A stretch of DNA of 64,000 nucleotides from an uncultured Arenicella sp. (GCA_947499305.1 CANMNN010000003.1:186001-250000); one strand, 5' to 3'. Positions 53,431 to 62,696 are shown, counted from the first letter of the stretch. Made by a program: numbers and translations. The notes: generated by a model from the letters alone, not told the origin.

Positions 53431-53444
53431 ATTGGTAATACAAT
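53431..53444. promoter_or_regulatory. FadR-type operator upstream of the PL6 lyase gene
   Basis: ATTGGT-AAT-ACAAT matches TNGTNNNACNA and shares the AAT centre with the palindrome upstream of the TonB receptor. Confidence 0.65.
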
Positions 53445-53476
53445 TAATGGTGCCTTTTAAGTAGTTTGTTGATATT

Positions 53477-53490
53477 TTGGTAATACATAA
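53477..53490. promoter_or_regulatory. Second FadR-type half-matching operator before the PL6 lyase gene
   Basis: TTGGTAATACA repeats the motif 47 bp downstream of the first site, about 4 bp before the -35 element. The right arm ends in T instead of the second A. Confidence 0.5.
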
Positions 53491-53493
53491 TGA

Positions 53494-53522
53494 TTGACAT
53501 TGTCTGTTTCATTTGTTTGAAT
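53494..53522 (+). promoter_or_regulatory. Candidate sigma-70 promoter of the alginate lyase operon
   Basis: A perfect -35 TTGACA (53494-53499) and a -10-like TTGAAT (53517-53522) with 17 bp spacing lie about 85 bp before the PL6 start. Confidence 0.55.
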
Positions 53523-53606
53523 CAAGAGATTGAATAGAAGTCTCCAGAATATCGATGCAAGCGCGACGAATGCGCCGCAAAACGCCTACAAAATAAAATA
53601 AAATCT

Positions 53607-55895
53607 ATGTCTGAAAAGAAATTCTTAATGCCGCGTTTTTCCATGCTTTTAGCTATCGCCAGCGCGATCACGGCAACCTCATTTGCAACAGCGGCCTCAG
53701 CAGCTGAGTACCTTGTTAAATCTAAAGCTGAATATCAAAAAGTGAGCAGCTCACTTCATGCTGGAGATAAAGTTGTTCTTGCAAGCGGTGTCTGGAATGA
53801 CTTTGAAATCTTGTTCTACGGTGAAGGCACGAAGGATCAACCTATTTCGCTAGTCGCCGAAGAGAAAGGCAAGGTTGTTATTTCGGGCGAGTCAAATTTG
53901 CGGCTTCATGGCAAGCACTTATTGGTTTCTGGCTTGGTATTTAAAGATGGCTATACGCCAACCAGTGCAGTTATCTCGTTTCGAAGCTCCAAAACGAACT
54001 ACGCCTATGACTCGCGTGTTACCGAGGTAGTAATCGATAACTTTAGTAATCCTGAGCGTTATGAAAATGATTCTTGGGTGATGATGTATGGCAAGCGCAA
54101 CCGTTTTGACCATAATCATTTAGAAGGTAAGAGTAATAAGGGTGTGACTATGGCGGTGCGAATGAATTCGCCCGAAAGCCAAGAGAACTACCATCGTATT
54201 GATCACAATTATTTTGGCCCGCGCTCGATTCTTGGTTCAAACGGCGGAGAAACCTTGCGCATTGGTACAAGTCATCATTCATTAAAAAATTCCTACACCA
54301 AAGTTGAAAACAATTATTTTGATCGCTGCGATGGCGAGCTCGAAGTAATCTCGAATAAGTCTGGTTTTAATGAGTTTCGTGGCAATGTGTTTTTCGAGTC
54401 TCGTGGCACCATGACCTTGCGCCACGGCAATGACAATCTCATGGAGAACAATGTCTTCATCGGTAATGGTGTGGACCATACCGGTGGCCTGCGTTTGATT
54501 AATAAGCGCCAAACGATCCGTAATAACTATTTAGAAGGCTTGGCTGGTTTTCGGTTTGGCGGAGGTTTGGTGGTAATGAATGGTGTGCCTAACTCTCCGA
54601 TCAATCGATATCACCAGGTCGAAGATTCAGTGATTGAAAACAATATGCTGGTTAACGTCAGTCATATTCAATTAGCGGCAGGCAGTGACCAAGAGCGTTC
54701 GGCGGTCCCTATTACGACCAGCTTTAAAAATAACCTTATTTACAGCGACGACAAGCGCGATACCTTTACGGTTTATGACGACGTAAGTGGTATTGATTTT
54801 TCTGGCAACGTGCTAAACGACGTGTCTAAGCCTACTCTGAAAGAGGGTTTTGAAAATCAGTCGCTAAGTTTGCAGCGAGGCGATAATGGGTTGATGACAG
54901 TAGCCAACCCAGCTGATACGAAGGCAGGCCTAAAAGAGGCGCTTGACCCGATTACAAAGAGTGATGTTGGTGTGTCTTGGTACCCGAAAAGTGATCGTCA
55001 AGCGACCTTCGGTTTTGGTGCTGAGCGCAAGCTTAAGCCAGGTCAAGATACGTTGACCAATGCAATAAAGGCGGCTGAAAATGGTGATGTGTTAGCGCTA
55101 GCCGCAGGTCGCTATAGCGTTTCGAAATTAATCGCGATTGATAAAAGCATCGTGATAAAAGGTGTATCTGCAGACGAGGTTACCATCACGTACGAGCGCG
55201 GCGCTTTATTTGAAATTCAACAAGGCGGTAACTTAAAACTCGAAAGTCTAACTATTAGCGGTGTTGATTCGCCAGACAGCTCAGGTAATACAGTTGTGCG
55301 TACGCCTCGACGCTCGATGCTAAGTAATTATGAGTTAATCGTTGAGAAAAGCATTGTTAAGGACTTAGATATCAACCATTCGTTTAACTTTCTCACTGTT
55401 GCGAAAGGTACTTTTGCTGATCGTATATCGATCATTGATTCGAAATTTAGCGATGTTACAGGAGCAATCCTAAAGCTTGAGCAAGAGAACGATGATTTTG
55501 GTATCTATAATGCTGAATACGTTGATATCGTGAACTCGAGCTTCGACTCTATTGGTGGAGCAATTGTTGATTTGTATCGCGGGGGTACCGACGAAAGTAC
55601 TTTTGGCCCTCATTTACAAGTTGTGGGTTCAAGCTTCAACTCGGTAGGTAAAGATAAGCGCAACAAGAGCAAAAGCTCATTCAGAATTCATGGTGTTCAG
55701 GTCACAGACGTTTCAGACAATGTCTTTGAAAATTCAGCTGGTATTGCGGTGGCTCACACTGTCGCTGAACCTGTCACAGTTATTAAAGGTAATCGCTTTA
55801 TCTCGACATCGGCGCCAAGCGTTGTTGAACTGAATAGCGATAAAAAAAATACGGCCAAGATTTCTGGCAATAAGTTCATCAAAGGTAAGAAGTAG
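53607..55895 (+). CDS. Alginate lyase, polysaccharide lyase family 6
   Basis: A 762-residue two-domain PL6 enzyme with a signal peptide (SMLLAIASAITATSFATAASAAEY). The N-terminal parallel beta-helix carries the catalytic K251 and R272 (SNKSGFNEF and TMTLRHGN), and the calcium ligands N212, E244 and E246. These match K220, R241, N181, E213 and E215 of the known PL6 lyase AlyGC (from memory) with a constant offset of 31. The C-terminal half (from about 440) is a second beta-helix domain, as in AlyGC. The enzyme cleaves alginate by beta-elimination, probably in the periplasm. It is followed by the PL17 gene after three bases, so the genes are coupled. Confidence 0.95.
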   Translation: MSEKKFLMPRFSMLLAIASAITATSFATAASAAEYLVKSKAEYQKVSSSLHAGDKVVLASGVWNDFEILFYGEGTKDQPISLVAEEKGKVVISGESNLRLHGKHLLVSGLVFKDGYTPTSAVISFRSSKTNYAYDSRVTEVVIDNFSNPERYENDSWVMMYGKRNRFDHNHLEGKSNKGVTMAVRMNSPESQENYHRIDHNYFGPRSILGSNGGETLRIGTSHHSLKNSYTKVENNYFDRCDGELEVISNKSGFNEFRGNVFFESRGTMTLRHGNDNLMENNVFIGNGVDHTGGLRLINKRQTIRNNYLEGLAGFRFGGGLVVMNGVPNSPINRYHQVEDSVIENNMLVNVSHIQLAAGSDQERSAVPITTSFKNNLIYSDDKRDTFTVYDDVSGIDFSGNVLNDVSKPTLKEGFENQSLSLQRGDNGLMTVANPADTKAGLKEALDPITKSDVGVSWYPKSDRQATFGFGAERKLKPGQDTLTNAIKAAENGDVLALAAGRYSVSKLIAIDKSIVIKGVSADEVTITYERGALFEIQQGGNLKLESLTISGVDSPDSSGNTVVRTPRRSMLSNYELIVEKSIVKDLDINHSFNFLTVAKGTFADRISIIDSKFSDVTGAILKLEQENDDFGIYNAEYVDIVNSSFDSIGGAIVDLYRGGTDESTFGPHLQVVGSSFNSVGKDKRNKSKSSFRIHGVQVTDVSDNVFENSAGIAVAHTVAEPVTVIKGNRFISTSAPSVVELNSDKKNTAKISGNKFIKGKK

Positions 55896-55928
55896 TTTAT
55901 GTCGACCTTAAGTCAGAAAGTAAGCCCT

Positions 55929-58142
55929 ATGAAATTCTTAAAGCCGGTTGTCGCGGCGGTAGCATGTAGTGCGTTTATATCGCTCAGTGCTTGCTCAGAG
56001 CAGCAAAGCCACGCTGCGGAAACGAGCTACCCTAATTTAACGGTCACTCAGGCTGACGTTGCACTAATTAAGTCAGAGCTTTCTAGTTCGCCAAGTGCGC
56101 AGCAGGCGCTTAAAAAGTTAGCAGGCAAGATTGACGCAATCATTGCTCAGCCAATAGATGTGCCTATACCTAAAGATGCGGGTGGTGGTTATACGCACGA
56201 GCAACACAAACGTAACTTCAATGCCATGTATAACGCCGGTGTTTTGTTTCAGGTTACGGGTGATTCGAAGTATTCGAATTTCGTGCGAAGCATGTTGCTT
56301 GAATACGCCGAACTTTATCCAACCCTAGGCACGCACCCTAAACCTAAAGAGCAAACGCCTGGTCGATTGTTTTGGCAGAGCCTAAATGAAGCTATGTGGT
56401 TAGTCTCGACTATCCAAGCATACGATAACGTCGCCTCGGCGCTTAGCCAAGAAGATCGTGCGACGATCGAATCGCAAGTATTGCGGCCAGTTGCCGAGTA
56501 TCTTTCTGCTGGCCAGCCTGGCACTTTTAATAAAATACATAACCATGGCACTTGGGCCGCTGCAGCTGTGGGCATGACGGGTTATGTCTTGAATGACGAA
56601 ACGCTGGTCAAGCAGGCTCTTTATGGGCTTGATATGTCAGGCGACGCAGGTTTTCTTCAGCAAATCACACAGCTTTTTTCTCCCGATGGTTACTACGCCG
56701 AAGGTCCTTACTACCAGCGTTTTGCGCTAATGCCATTCGTGTTGTTCGCAAAGGCAATCGAAGTAAACCAGCCCGAGTTGAAAATCTTTGAGTATCAAGA
56801 TAAGGCGTTGCTAAAAGCAATTCGTACTTCAGTGCAATTGAGTTATAACAAATTGTTTTTTGGCATTAATGATGCAATCAAAGACAAGGGTATCGATACC
56901 ATTGAGATAGTTCACGGCATTGCCATTGCCTACGACGTCACTAACGATCCGAGCTTGTTAGCAGTTGCGAAGCGACAAGATAATATTCTATTAACTGGCT
57001 ATGGCTTTAAAGTTGCGCAAGCGATCGATAAAGGTTTAGCTGAGCCATTTCAGTACCAGTCAATGCAACTTCGTGATGGCCAAGCTGGAGATCAAGGCGC
57101 CCTGGCGATTTTTCGCAATGGCATCGAGCATGGTCATCAAGCTTTAGTGATGAAGAACACCTCTCAAGGTTTAGGTCACGGCCATTTTGATAAATTACAT
57201 TGGCTCTATTTTGATAATGGCAACGAAATCATTAGCGATTATGGTGCTGCACGTTTTCTAAATATTGAAGCCAAGTACGGCGGTCATTACTTGCCTGAGA
57301 ACAATTCTTGGGCTAAGCAGACTATTGCGCACAATACGGTTGTCGTCGATGAACAAAGTCATTTCGATGGCAATTGGCGCGAAGGACAGAAGCATGCTCC
57401 AAAAGTGCATTTCTATGACGTCGATAAAAACATCAAAATCACTTCAGCATCGACAGGCAAAGCGTATAGCGACACAGACCTAAATCGAACCATGGCGATG
57501 ATCAACGTTGATGGCTTAGAGCATCCTCTGATTGTCGATATCTTCAAGGTTAATAGTGATTCACCTCATCAGTATGATTTGCCTCTGCATTTTCAAGGTC
57601 AGATAATCTCGCATACCGTTCCGCTCGAAACTAACACCACAAGCTTGAAGCCATTTGGTAAGGAAAACGGCTATCAGTATTTATGGGAGCGTGCTCGCGG
57701 TCCACTCAAAGAAGGCATGTCGCAGCTAACTTGGTTGAAAGACGATCGCTTTTATACCTACAGTGTTTTGGGCGGTAAAAACCAAGAAATGGTTTTTACT
57801 CAGTTAGGCGCCAATGACCCGAATTTTAATCTGCGCTCAGACATGTCTATAGTGCAGCGTGTGAGTTCAGCAACAGACCACACCTATGTATCGCTCCTTG
57901 AGACTCATGGCGAGTATAACGGGACTGCCGAATTCACTAACAATGCCAAAAGCAGCGTGGCGTCATTATCATTAACTCTTGATCAAGGAGTTGATAAAAA
58001 TATTGACCTTGTTTCGATTGTTTTGCTTGACGGTACAACACTTCAGTTGGCGATTGCTCGTGATGGTGATGAGCACAGTTTAACCATAAATGGTGAAGTA
58101 CATGAGTGGGCTGGTCCCTACTCATTGATCCTTGAAAAATAG
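55929..58142 (+). CDS. Exolytic oligoalginate lyase, polysaccharide lyase family 17, lipoprotein
   Basis: A 737-residue PL17 enzyme. The start at 55929 gives a lipoprotein signal with lipobox LSAC (SAFISLSACSEQQ). An in-frame ATG at 55899 exists, and its extra ten residues would precede the signal. The alpha/alpha barrel has the catalytic N205, H206 (HNHGTWAAAA) and Y262 (EGPYYQRF), and the beta domain H417 (GHGHFDKL). These match N201, H202, Y258 and H413 of Alg17C (from memory) with a constant offset of four. It cuts oligoalginate to unsaturated monomers at the periplasmic face. It lies between the PL6 gene and the cupin kdgF. Confidence 0.95.
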   Translation: MKFLKPVVAAVACSAFISLSACSEQQSHAAETSYPNLTVTQADVALIKSELSSSPSAQQALKKLAGKIDAIIAQPIDVPIPKDAGGGYTHEQHKRNFNAMYNAGVLFQVTGDSKYSNFVRSMLLEYAELYPTLGTHPKPKEQTPGRLFWQSLNEAMWLVSTIQAYDNVASALSQEDRATIESQVLRPVAEYLSAGQPGTFNKIHNHGTWAAAAVGMTGYVLNDETLVKQALYGLDMSGDAGFLQQITQLFSPDGYYAEGPYYQRFALMPFVLFAKAIEVNQPELKIFEYQDKALLKAIRTSVQLSYNKLFFGINDAIKDKGIDTIEIVHGIAIAYDVTNDPSLLAVAKRQDNILLTGYGFKVAQAIDKGLAEPFQYQSMQLRDGQAGDQGALAIFRNGIEHGHQALVMKNTSQGLGHGHFDKLHWLYFDNGNEIISDYGAARFLNIEAKYGGHYLPENNSWAKQTIAHNTVVVDEQSHFDGNWREGQKHAPKVHFYDVDKNIKITSASTGKAYSDTDLNRTMAMINVDGLEHPLIVDIFKVNSDSPHQYDLPLHFQGQIISHTVPLETNTTSLKPFGKENGYQYLWERARGPLKEGMSQLTWLKDDRFYTYSVLGGKNQEMVFTQLGANDPNFNLRSDMSIVQRVSSATDHTYVSLLETHGEYNGTAEFTNNAKSSVASLSLTLDQGVDKNIDLVSIVLLDGTTLQLAIARDGDEHSLTINGEVHEWAGPYSLILEK

Positions 58143-58168
58143 TAAGAATTAACTCTAGAGATTTAACA

Positions 58169-58516
58169 ATGAAAAATGATCAAAGCCCTACCTATGTTTT
58201 CGGTGAAACAGAGCCAGTTGTGCAAGTTCAAGAGGGTATCAAGCGGCAGCTACTGGGTTACGGTGCTGGGCTTATGACAGTAAAAGTCTGGTTTGATGAA
58301 GGAGCCGAAGGCTATCAGCATCATCATCCTCATACACAAGCTAGTTATGTTGAAAGCGGTGAGTTCGAGGCAACTATCGACGGTAAAACGCAACTATTAA
58401 AAGCCGGCGATTCTTTTTACGTCGCACCAAATCAAAGCCACGGCGCTGTTTGTAAGAAAGCTGGTGTCTTGATTGATATCTTCAGCCCTGTGCGTGAAGA
58501 TTTTTTAGAAGAATAA
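58169..58516 (+). CDS. kdgF: Cupin-fold protein KdgF
   Basis: A 115-residue single cupin. Metal ligands: HHHPHTQASYVESGEFEATIDG (His-rich motif) and PNQSHGAVCKKAG (second His). This fits KdgF, which speeds conversion of 4,5-unsaturated uronates to the linear keto form (DEH) after pectin or alginate lyase action. Position directly after the two lyases supports this. The gap to the PL17 gene is about 26 bases. It is co-transcribed with the lyases and the downstream MFS gene. Confidence 0.92.
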   Translation: MKNDQSPTYVFGETEPVVQVQEGIKRQLLGYGAGLMTVKVWFDEGAEGYQHHHPHTQASYVESGEFEATIDGKTQLLKAGDSFYVAPNQSHGAVCKKAGVLIDIFSPVREDFLEE

Positions 58517-58586
58517 ATAGAATTAAAAAACATACTTCTAGTAAAAATTATAAGAATTAAAACCAAATAGGATGAGAGAGCACACT

Positions 58587-59882
58587 ATGAAAATGAAAGG
58601 TTTACGTTGGTGGGTAGTGGGGCTTGTTGCCTTAGCCGCTGTTGTTAATTATATAGATAGGCAGGCACTGGGTGTTCTTTGGCCTCTTAGTATGGGTGAA
58701 GCAGTTTATCCAGATAAAACCAAAACGGAACTGAAAGAAATCTATGGTTTCGTAAGTGTTGTGTTTTTGTTTGCTTACGCATTTGGTCAAGCCATATTTG
58801 GTAAGATTTTTGATTGGATTGGTACGCGTCTGGGCTTTGTTCTTGCGATCAGCGTATGGTCAATTTCGACTGCCTTACATGCATTCACTCAAGGTATTCT
58901 TACGTTTAGTATTTTTCGTGCGCTTTTGGGTATTTCGGAGGCGGGTAATTGGCCTGGTGCTGCTAAAGCAAACGCAGAATGGTTTCCAACAAAAGAGCGT
59001 GCTTTTGCTCAAGGTATTTTTAACTCTGGTGCTGCTATCGGTGGTGTTATTTCTATTCCATTGATTTCATACCTTGCAGTATTTATGGGCTGGAAAGCAA
59101 TTTTTATTGTGGTTGGTTTGACAGGTTTGCTGTGGTTGGTGCCATGGTTGATTATTGTTAAGTCTCCACCTGAAAGTCATCCGTGGCTTACGGATGAAGA
59201 ACGAGAGTATATTCTTACTGGTAAAAAAAGAGAAAGCTCTGATAGTGCTGCAGATGAATATGCACCGACTACAGCGCAGATGCTGTCTCATAAGCAAAGT
59301 TGGGGTGTAATTATCTCAACAGCAGCAATTGATCCGATATGGTGGATATTTGTTGTTTGGATCCCAACATATTTAATCGATGTTCATGAAATGAACGCTT
59401 TAGACTTGGCTAAAAACGGTTGGATACCTTATGTTGGTGCAATGTTTGGTGCTTGGTTTGGCGGTTTGTTAGCACAGAATAGATTAAAAGCTGGATGGGA
59501 CATTACTAAAACCAGAAAATTCATAATTACACTGGGTTGTATGATCATGCTACCTGCATTATTGGCACTACAGGTTCCAGGTAGTCCGTTTATGGCAGTA
59601 ATGATTATGGCGATCATTCTTTTTGGTTTTCAAACTGCAATCGGTAATGTGCAAACACTGCCAAGTGACTATTTAGGTGAAAAGGCAGTAGGTTCGTTGG
59701 CGGGCATTGCAGGTATGGCCGCTAAGTTAACAGCCGGTCTGTTTATTTATACTGTTCCATGGTTAACAGAAGATGGAAGCTATGGAATCGTGTTTGTGAT
59801 TGGCGCTTCACTAGCATTGCTTGCGATGGCGAGTATTTGGTTGTTATGCCCTAAGATTGAGCCACTTAAAGGCAAGGACTAG
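58587..59882 (+). CDS. MFS transporter, hexuronate/DEH permease (ExuT-like)
   Basis: A 431-residue, twelve-helix MFS protein of the anion:cation symporter family. It starts with LRWWVVGLVALAAVVNYIDRQALGVLWPLSM, then GKIFDWIGTRLGFVLAISVWSIS, FRALLGISEAGNWPGAAKANAEWFPTKERAFAQGIFNSGAAIGGV and WWIFVVWIPTYLIDVHEMNALDLA. The family imports hexuronates with protons. In this locus it probably carries unsaturated uronate (DEH) or its precursor across the inner membrane. ATG at 58587 (with GAGAG upstream) is preferred to one at 58572. Confidence 0.92.
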   Translation: MKMKGLRWWVVGLVALAAVVNYIDRQALGVLWPLSMGEAVYPDKTKTELKEIYGFVSVVFLFAYAFGQAIFGKIFDWIGTRLGFVLAISVWSISTALHAFTQGILTFSIFRALLGISEAGNWPGAAKANAEWFPTKERAFAQGIFNSGAAIGGVISIPLISYLAVFMGWKAIFIVVGLTGLLWLVPWLIIVKSPPESHPWLTDEEREYILTGKKRESSDSAADEYAPTTAQMLSHKQSWGVIISTAAIDPIWWIFVVWIPTYLIDVHEMNALDLAKNGWIPYVGAMFGAWFGGLLAQNRLKAGWDITKTRKFIITLGCMIMLPALLALQVPGSPFMAVMIMAIILFGFQTAIGNVQTLPSDYLGEKAVGSLAGIAGMAAKLTAGLFIYTVPWLTEDGSYGIVFVIGASLALLAMASIWLLCPKIEPLKGKD

Positions 59883-59922
59883 TCGTTCGTATGAATGGTG
59901 TATGACAGAGGTTCGTTGGTTG

Positions 59923-59949
59923 GCGCCTGAATCAAGGTTGATCAGGCGC
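59923..59949. other. Strong hairpin between the MFS and SDR genes
   Basis: GCGCCTGA (59923-59930) and TCAGGCGC (59942-59949) form a perfect 8-bp stem. TCAA-GG-TTGA extends it inside with a one-base bulge. No T tract follows, so it may be an mRNA stabiliser or an attenuator inside the operon. Confidence 0.55.
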
Positions 59950-60019
59950 TACTAACTTGGAGTTTATGAATAGAGCTGACGATCAGTCGACCTTAGACAT
60001 TAATGAAGGGGTATTGAGT

Positions 60020-60769
60020 ATGAAATTTAAGAATAAAGTTGCAGTAGTCAGTGGCGGAACCAGAGATATCGGTAAGGCCGTTGTATTAAAGCTTGCGTCT
60101 CAAGGCGCCAAAGTTGTTATTAATTACTTTAATAATCAGGATAATGCCATTGCCGTACAAAACGAAGTTAATGCATTAGGCGCTGAATCAATCTTGGTTC
60201 GTGGCGATATGGCAAACAATGATGATGTTCAAGCCCTAGTCGGTAAAACCAAAGAGACCTTTGGCGGTGTTGATATTTTAGTTAACGTCGCCGGTGGTTT
60301 GGTTGCTCGAAAAACCATTGCTGAGATGGATGAAGACTTCTTTAATCATGTAATGCGTCTGAACTTGAACAGCACATTTTTGTTGACCAAATATTGTGTG
60401 CCATTAATGTCTGAAGGAAGCTCTATCATCAACATGGCGTCTTTGGCTGGCCGTGACGGTGGTGGTCCTGGTGCGTCGGCTTACGCTACTTCGAAAGGTG
60501 CGGTAATGACCTTCACTAGAGCGATGGCAAAAGAACTTGGGCCTCAAGGTATTCGAGTTAACTCCCTATGCCCCGGTGTTATAAGTACCACTTTTCACGA
60601 CACCTTTAGTAAAGACGAAGTGCGCAAAAATATTGCTAACGGCACTCCCTTACGCCGTGAGGGCAGCCCGCAAGAGATCGCTGATGCAGTGAGTTATCTG
60701 GCAAGCGAAGACTCTTCATTCATTACAGGGTCGAACATCGATATTAACGGCGGACTGGCTTTTTCATAG
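60020..60769 (+). CDS. SDR family oxidoreductase, candidate DEH reductase
   Basis: A 249-residue classical short-chain dehydrogenase. The NAD(P) motif is VVSGGTRDIGKAVV, the catalytic residues S (NMASLAG) and YxxxK (AYATSKGAVM), plus NVAGG and PGVISTTFHD. The start at 60020 follows GAAGGGG, so in-frame starts further upstream were not used. It belongs to the alginate operon and probably reduces 4-deoxy-L-erythro-5-hexoseulose uronate (DEH) to 2-keto-3-deoxygluconate. Cofactor preference cannot be read confidently. Confidence 0.9.
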   Translation: MKFKNKVAVVSGGTRDIGKAVVLKLASQGAKVVINYFNNQDNAIAVQNEVNALGAESILVRGDMANNDDVQALVGKTKETFGGVDILVNVAGGLVARKTIAEMDEDFFNHVMRLNLNSTFLLTKYCVPLMSEGSSIINMASLAGRDGGGPGASAYATSKGAVMTFTRAMAKELGPQGIRVNSLCPGVISTTFHDTFSKDEVRKNIANGTPLRREGSPQEIADAVSYLASEDSSFITGSNIDINGGLAFS

Positions 60770-60806
60770 CGACGAAATCAGTCGCAGCGATAGAGCATAG
60801 CTATCG
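60769..60806. other. Tandem short hairpins between the SDR and kdgK genes
   Basis: Two small perfect stems (GCGAC / GTCGC at 60769-60785 and CGATAG / CTATCG at 60788-60806) lie right after the SDR stop. They may protect the mRNA end or weakly attenuate kdgK. No T run follows. Confidence 0.35.
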
Positions 60807-60910
60807 AAACAAAAACACAGTTGCAGAAGTGAAAATATAGTTGCTAAAGATGCTGTCGGCATGAATCAACTATCACAACAAATTTTAAAAATATTAAGCA
60901 GGGTTTGTAA

Positions 60911-61825
60911 ATGTCGGTATCCATATCGGTAATCGGAGAATGTATGTTGGAATTGTCGCGAGCCGACTTTCCTAGCCAGGGTGCGTCGCAGTCAATGTCG
61001 ATGGGATATGGTGGTGATACCTTAAATACTTCGATATACCTATCTCGTAACGGTATAGCCACTAGCTACGTCACAGGCCTCGGCGATGATGTTATGAGCG
61101 ATTGGTTGTTAGATCAATGGCAACAAGAGGGCATAGACTGCTCTCTAGTCACACGCATGCCAAACTCGGTGCCTGGTATGTATATGATTGACGTTGCTGA
61201 CGATGGTGAGCGCTCGTTTTTATACTGGCGTAAAAACTCTCCGGCGAGCCGCTTGTTTGACGATATCGATCGCACAACCGAACTTTTTAAGTCGCTAAGT
61301 AATTCTGAGTATCTCTACCTCTCAGGTATCAGCTTGGGCATTCTTCCTGAAGAATCATTGCACGGCTTGTTCGGTTGCTTGAGCGCTTACCGACAAGCTG
61401 GCGGCAAGATTATTTTCGATGGTAATTATCGGCCCAATCTTTGGTTAAATGCGGCCACCGCTCAACAAGTGTATACGCAAATCTACCAATTGACTGATAT
61501 TGCATTGCCCACATTGGAAGACGAAGCCATGTTATTCGGCTACGAATCACCCGAGCAAGTTATCAACGCGGCACAAGATGCTGGCGTGACAGAGGTGGTG
61601 GTGAAAATGGGCGGCGAAGGTTGCCTCTCCTTTTGTGACAACGTTCATGAGCATGTTGATACGGTGATGACTAAGCCGGTGGATACCACCGCCGCGGGCG
61701 ACTCGTTTAACGCGGGTTATCTTTCCGCTCGCTTTAAAGGCGAATCAGCCGTCGCCGCTTGTGCGGCTGGACATGCCCTCGCTGCGAAAGTTATTCAGCA
61801 TAAAGGCGCTATTATTCCGAAATAG
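60911..61825 (+). CDS. kdgK: 2-keto-3-deoxygluconate kinase
   Basis: A 304-residue PfkB-family sugar kinase: VIGECMLELSRADFPSQG at the start, YGGDTLNTSIYLSRNGIATSYVTGLGDDVMSDW, and the C-terminal PfkB motif DTTAAGDSFNAGYLSARFKG with catalytic Asp. This pattern is typical of KdgK. It would phosphorylate KDG to KDPG, the substrate for Eda aldolase, which is not in the window. It closes the alginate operon. The gap of 141 bases from the SDR gene holds short hairpins. Confidence 0.94.
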   Translation: MSVSISVIGECMLELSRADFPSQGASQSMSMGYGGDTLNTSIYLSRNGIATSYVTGLGDDVMSDWLLDQWQQEGIDCSLVTRMPNSVPGMYMIDVADDGERSFLYWRKNSPASRLFDDIDRTTELFKSLSNSEYLYLSGISLGILPEESLHGLFGCLSAYRQAGGKIIFDGNYRPNLWLNAATAQQVYTQIYQLTDIALPTLEDEAMLFGYESPEQVINAAQDAGVTEVVVKMGGEGCLSFCDNVHEHVDTVMTKPVDTTAAGDSFNAGYLSARFKGESAVAACAAGHALAAKVIQHKGAIIPK

Positions 61826-61841
61826 GTTTCGGTTTAGAGAA

Positions 61842-62696
61842 CTAGTTTGGTCTGTCTTTTAGCCTGCCAAGAGTGCAACGTGGCAGATCATTGATGTCTT
61901 TAAACAATTGCACATCGTTATACTTATTCTCTTTGAACAAGCTGGCGACGGCGTCAGCTTGGTTGTATCCGTGCTCGATCACCAACACGCCATCGGCGAC
62001 TAAGTAATTTGCCGCGTTTTCGATGATGTTTCGTATGTCAGCAAGGCCGTTTTCTTCGGCGGTGAGAGCTGTGATCGGTTCAAAACGTAAATCACCTTGA
62101 TCGAGATGCGGATCGCCGGGTTCTACATAGGGAGGGTTCGAGGCGATTAGATCAAAGCGAATTTTCGGGTCAATGTTGCTAAACCAATCAGACAATACAA
62201 ACTCGACATTCTCTATATTGTTCTTGACCGCATTTGCCTTGGCCACTTCAAGAGCACCTTGTTGGTACTCGACCGCAACTACCTTGGCCTGAGGGTGTTC
62301 TTTCGCAATTGATAGCGCAATTGCGCCACTTCCGGTGCCGAGATCCAAAATCGTTAGCTCAGAACGAATTGGCAAATGATCAAGTGCCGCTTCAACCAAT
62401 GTTTCGGTGTCGGGCCTGGGGATTAAGACGTTTTCGTCAACGCCGAGCGACAGCGTCCAAAAGTCGCGGCTGCCTGTGAGGTAGGCAATTGGCTTGCCTT
62501 TTTCGCGTTGCCCGACTAGTTCATAGAACTCTTTTGTGTGTTCTGCTGAAGCAATAGTGTCCCCATAGCTAATCAGCCAAGCAATGCCTTGGCCGAGAAC
62601 ATGCTGCATCAATACCTCGGCATCAATTCTTGGCGTATCGCTTTGCTCGTAGAGTTGCTTGGTTGCATCGTCGAGTAAGGTTTTATAGCTCAACAT
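61842..62696 (-). CDS. prmC: Release factor glutamine methyltransferase PrmC
   Basis: A 284-residue protein. The N-terminal helical domain contains RIDAEVLMQHVLGQ and the methyltransferase domain has ILDLGTGSGAIALSIAKEHP and the active-site NPPY (IASNPPYVEPGDPHLDQGDLRFEP). It methylates the Gln of the GGQ motif in RF1 and RF2. It directly follows prfA on the same strand, the classic gammaproteobacterial order hemA-prfA-prmC. It is convergent with kdgK. Confidence 0.97.
   Translation of the reverse strand: MLSYKTLLDDATKQLYEQSDTPRIDAEVLMQHVLGQGIAWLISYGDTIASAEHTKEFYELVGQREKGKPIAYLTGSRDFWTLSLGVDENVLIPRPDTETLVEAALDHLPIRSELTILDLGTGSGAIALSIAKEHPQAKVVAVEYQQGALEVAKANAVKNNIENVEFVLSDWFSNIDPKIRFDLIASNPPYVEPGDPHLDQGDLRFEPITALTAEENGLADIRNIIENAANYLVADGVLVIEHGYNQADAVASLFKENKYNDVQLFKDINDLPRCTLGRLKDRPN

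Larger units (their letters stand above)
53210..53606. other. Divergent regulatory region between GntR and PL6 lyase
   Basis: About 400 bases with no gene. It contains three copies of the GTAATAC/GTATTAC motif (near 53268, 53431 and 53478) and a good promoter candidate for the lyase operon. The region is very AT-rich. Confidence 0.6.
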
